Shown here in pieces: positions 23,579 through 24,040 of a stretch of DNA of 24,040 bases. Where the stretch lies: the NCBI GenBank assembly GCA_003660905.1, contig QMVB01000006.1, positions 1-24,040 of the forward strand. The letters run 5' to 3'. Within the stretch, counting starts at the first letter, position 1. Each line of letters begins with the position of its first letter. Position numbers and translations under genes: made by a program. Source of the stretch: Candidatus Nanohalarchaeota archaeon. GTDB taxonomy: Archaea > EX4484-52. Under the pieces are notes generated by a model that searched no databases, had not been told where the DNA came from, and was given only the letters and a program-made list of their open reading frames with translations.

Positions 23579-23761
23579 ATGATAATAAACAACAGCAAAA
23601 AATGCCTTTGCTGTGGAGGGTGCGTAAGCATATGCCCTAAAGATGCAATTGTACTAAAAAACATGAAAATACATATAGATAAAGACAAATGCATCGGATG
23701 CAAAAAATGCGTTCTGTTTTGTCCTGTAGATGCAATGGAATTTGTTGAAGAAAAACAATAA
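23579..23761 (+). CDS. 2[4Fe-4S] ferredoxin, 60 residues
   Basis: Two full cluster motifs are seen: C9-x2-C12-x2-C15-x3-C19-P and C38-x2-C41-x2-C44-x3-C48-P. The size and spacing are those of small clostridial-type ferredoxins, which carry low-potential electrons between oxidoreductases in the cytoplasm. Such genes often stand beside geranylgeranyl reductase in archaea, but the next gene lies outside the window. A TTTTTAAG element about 25 bases upstream of the ATG fits leaderless transcription. Confidence 0.93.
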   Translation: MIINNSKKCLCCGGCVSICPKDAIVLKNMKIHIDKDKCIGCKKCVLFCPVDAMEFVEEKQ

Positions 23762-24040
23762 TTGTTTTTCCTTATATCTCGGCACAAAAGCAATCATAGA
23801 TGTTTCTTTATGAGCCATACTGCTCCCAAGCTTAATTTTGCGAAGCAAAATGTCTCAAAGATTGCAAGTTGCGCAAGGAAATATTTGCTGATTTTTCTTG
23901 TTTTCTTACAGTTTGTGCAACAACAAAAAAATCACGGAGATATGCAATTACACGTAAAACCAGAATTCTAATAAATATAATATTCATCCAAGTGATGAAT
24001 ACCTAAGTCATGGGGAAACATTAGACCTCTAAAGGTGTGA
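23762..24040 (+). other. Gene-poor end of window
   Basis: A 53-codon frame from 23810 has no ribosome site and odd composition, so I do not call it. There is a hairpin, ATTTTGC (23835-23841) with GCAAAAT (23845-23851), and another, TTCATC with GATGAA near 23983-23999. The final AAGGTGTGA resembles a ribosome site, perhaps for a gene beginning past the window. Confidence 0.35.

Noticed and set aside
23810..23971. 53-codon frame after ferredoxin
   Set aside because: No ribosome site, mixed composition, and it contains a perfect hairpin; not enough to call a gene.
23992..24040. C/D box guide RNA suggested by GTGATGA at 23992-23998
   Set aside because: A C-box match is present but no D or D' box (CTGA) is found before the window ends.

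Overview
The window is archaeal. It carries an FttA/aCPSF1 KH-MBL-beta-CASP ribonuclease, a Cbf5 pseudouridine synthase with a PUA domain, Spt4, eukaryote-type ribosomal proteins S24e and S27ae, an ADP-forming acyl-CoA synthetase beta subunit, a DUF1512-type protein and a tRNA-Ser without an encoded CCA end. Many genes start about 25-29 bases downstream of a TATA-like box with no Shine-Dalgarno site (leaderless style), while genes inside operons do show one. The AT-rich DNA, tight packing, shortened SMC, lysine/glutamate-rich ribosomal protein tail and large unrecognised surface proteins suggest a small-genome DPANN-type archaeon. That last step is inference; no 16S rRNA gene is present.

Layout. 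1-2743: a 5'-truncated 6-phosphogluconolactonase/glucose-6-phosphate dehydrogenase fusion facing an unusual 3-hexulose-6-phosphate synthase with a partly duplicated barrel. 2744-3310: a decayed IS630-type transposase and promoter-like DNA. 3311-7439: glyA (+) overlapping convergently with the fttA-cbf5 pair (-). 7440-8585: no large gene, but hairpins, a 40-codon gene and a duplicated hairpin element of about 175 bp. 8580-11860: two translationally coupled genes for membrane or exported proteins (-). 12359-15308: smc-rpiB operon (+). 15305-17932: a minus-strand cluster of small pilin-like proteins plus a lipoprotein. 18004-18935: a 42-codon gene and the acyl-CoA synthetase beta gene (-). 18987-19928: spt4, rps24e, rps27ae and a 44-residue membrane protein (+). 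19990-20071: tRNA-Ser(UGA) (-). 20309-23761: a DUF1512-type membrane protein (+), an unrecognised 578-residue protein (-) and a 2[4Fe-4S] ferredoxin (+).

How genes work together. The fusion enzyme leads hexose phosphate towards ribulose 5-phosphate oxidatively, HPS can supply the same pentose by the reverse ribulose-monophosphate route, and RpiB converts it to ribose 5-phosphate, so the window holds two pentose entries and one shared exit. FttA (termination), Spt4 (elongation), Cbf5 and the ribosomal proteins are the information-processing core. The two surface-protein clusters are the least explained parts and the best candidates for something undescribed.

Notable oddities: rps27ae has no ATG, GTG or TTG start and seems to begin at ATA; one near-symmetric TATA element sits 25-27 bases from two divergent starts; the SMC arms are about half the usual length; and several genes of 36-44 codons are visible only by reading the gaps.
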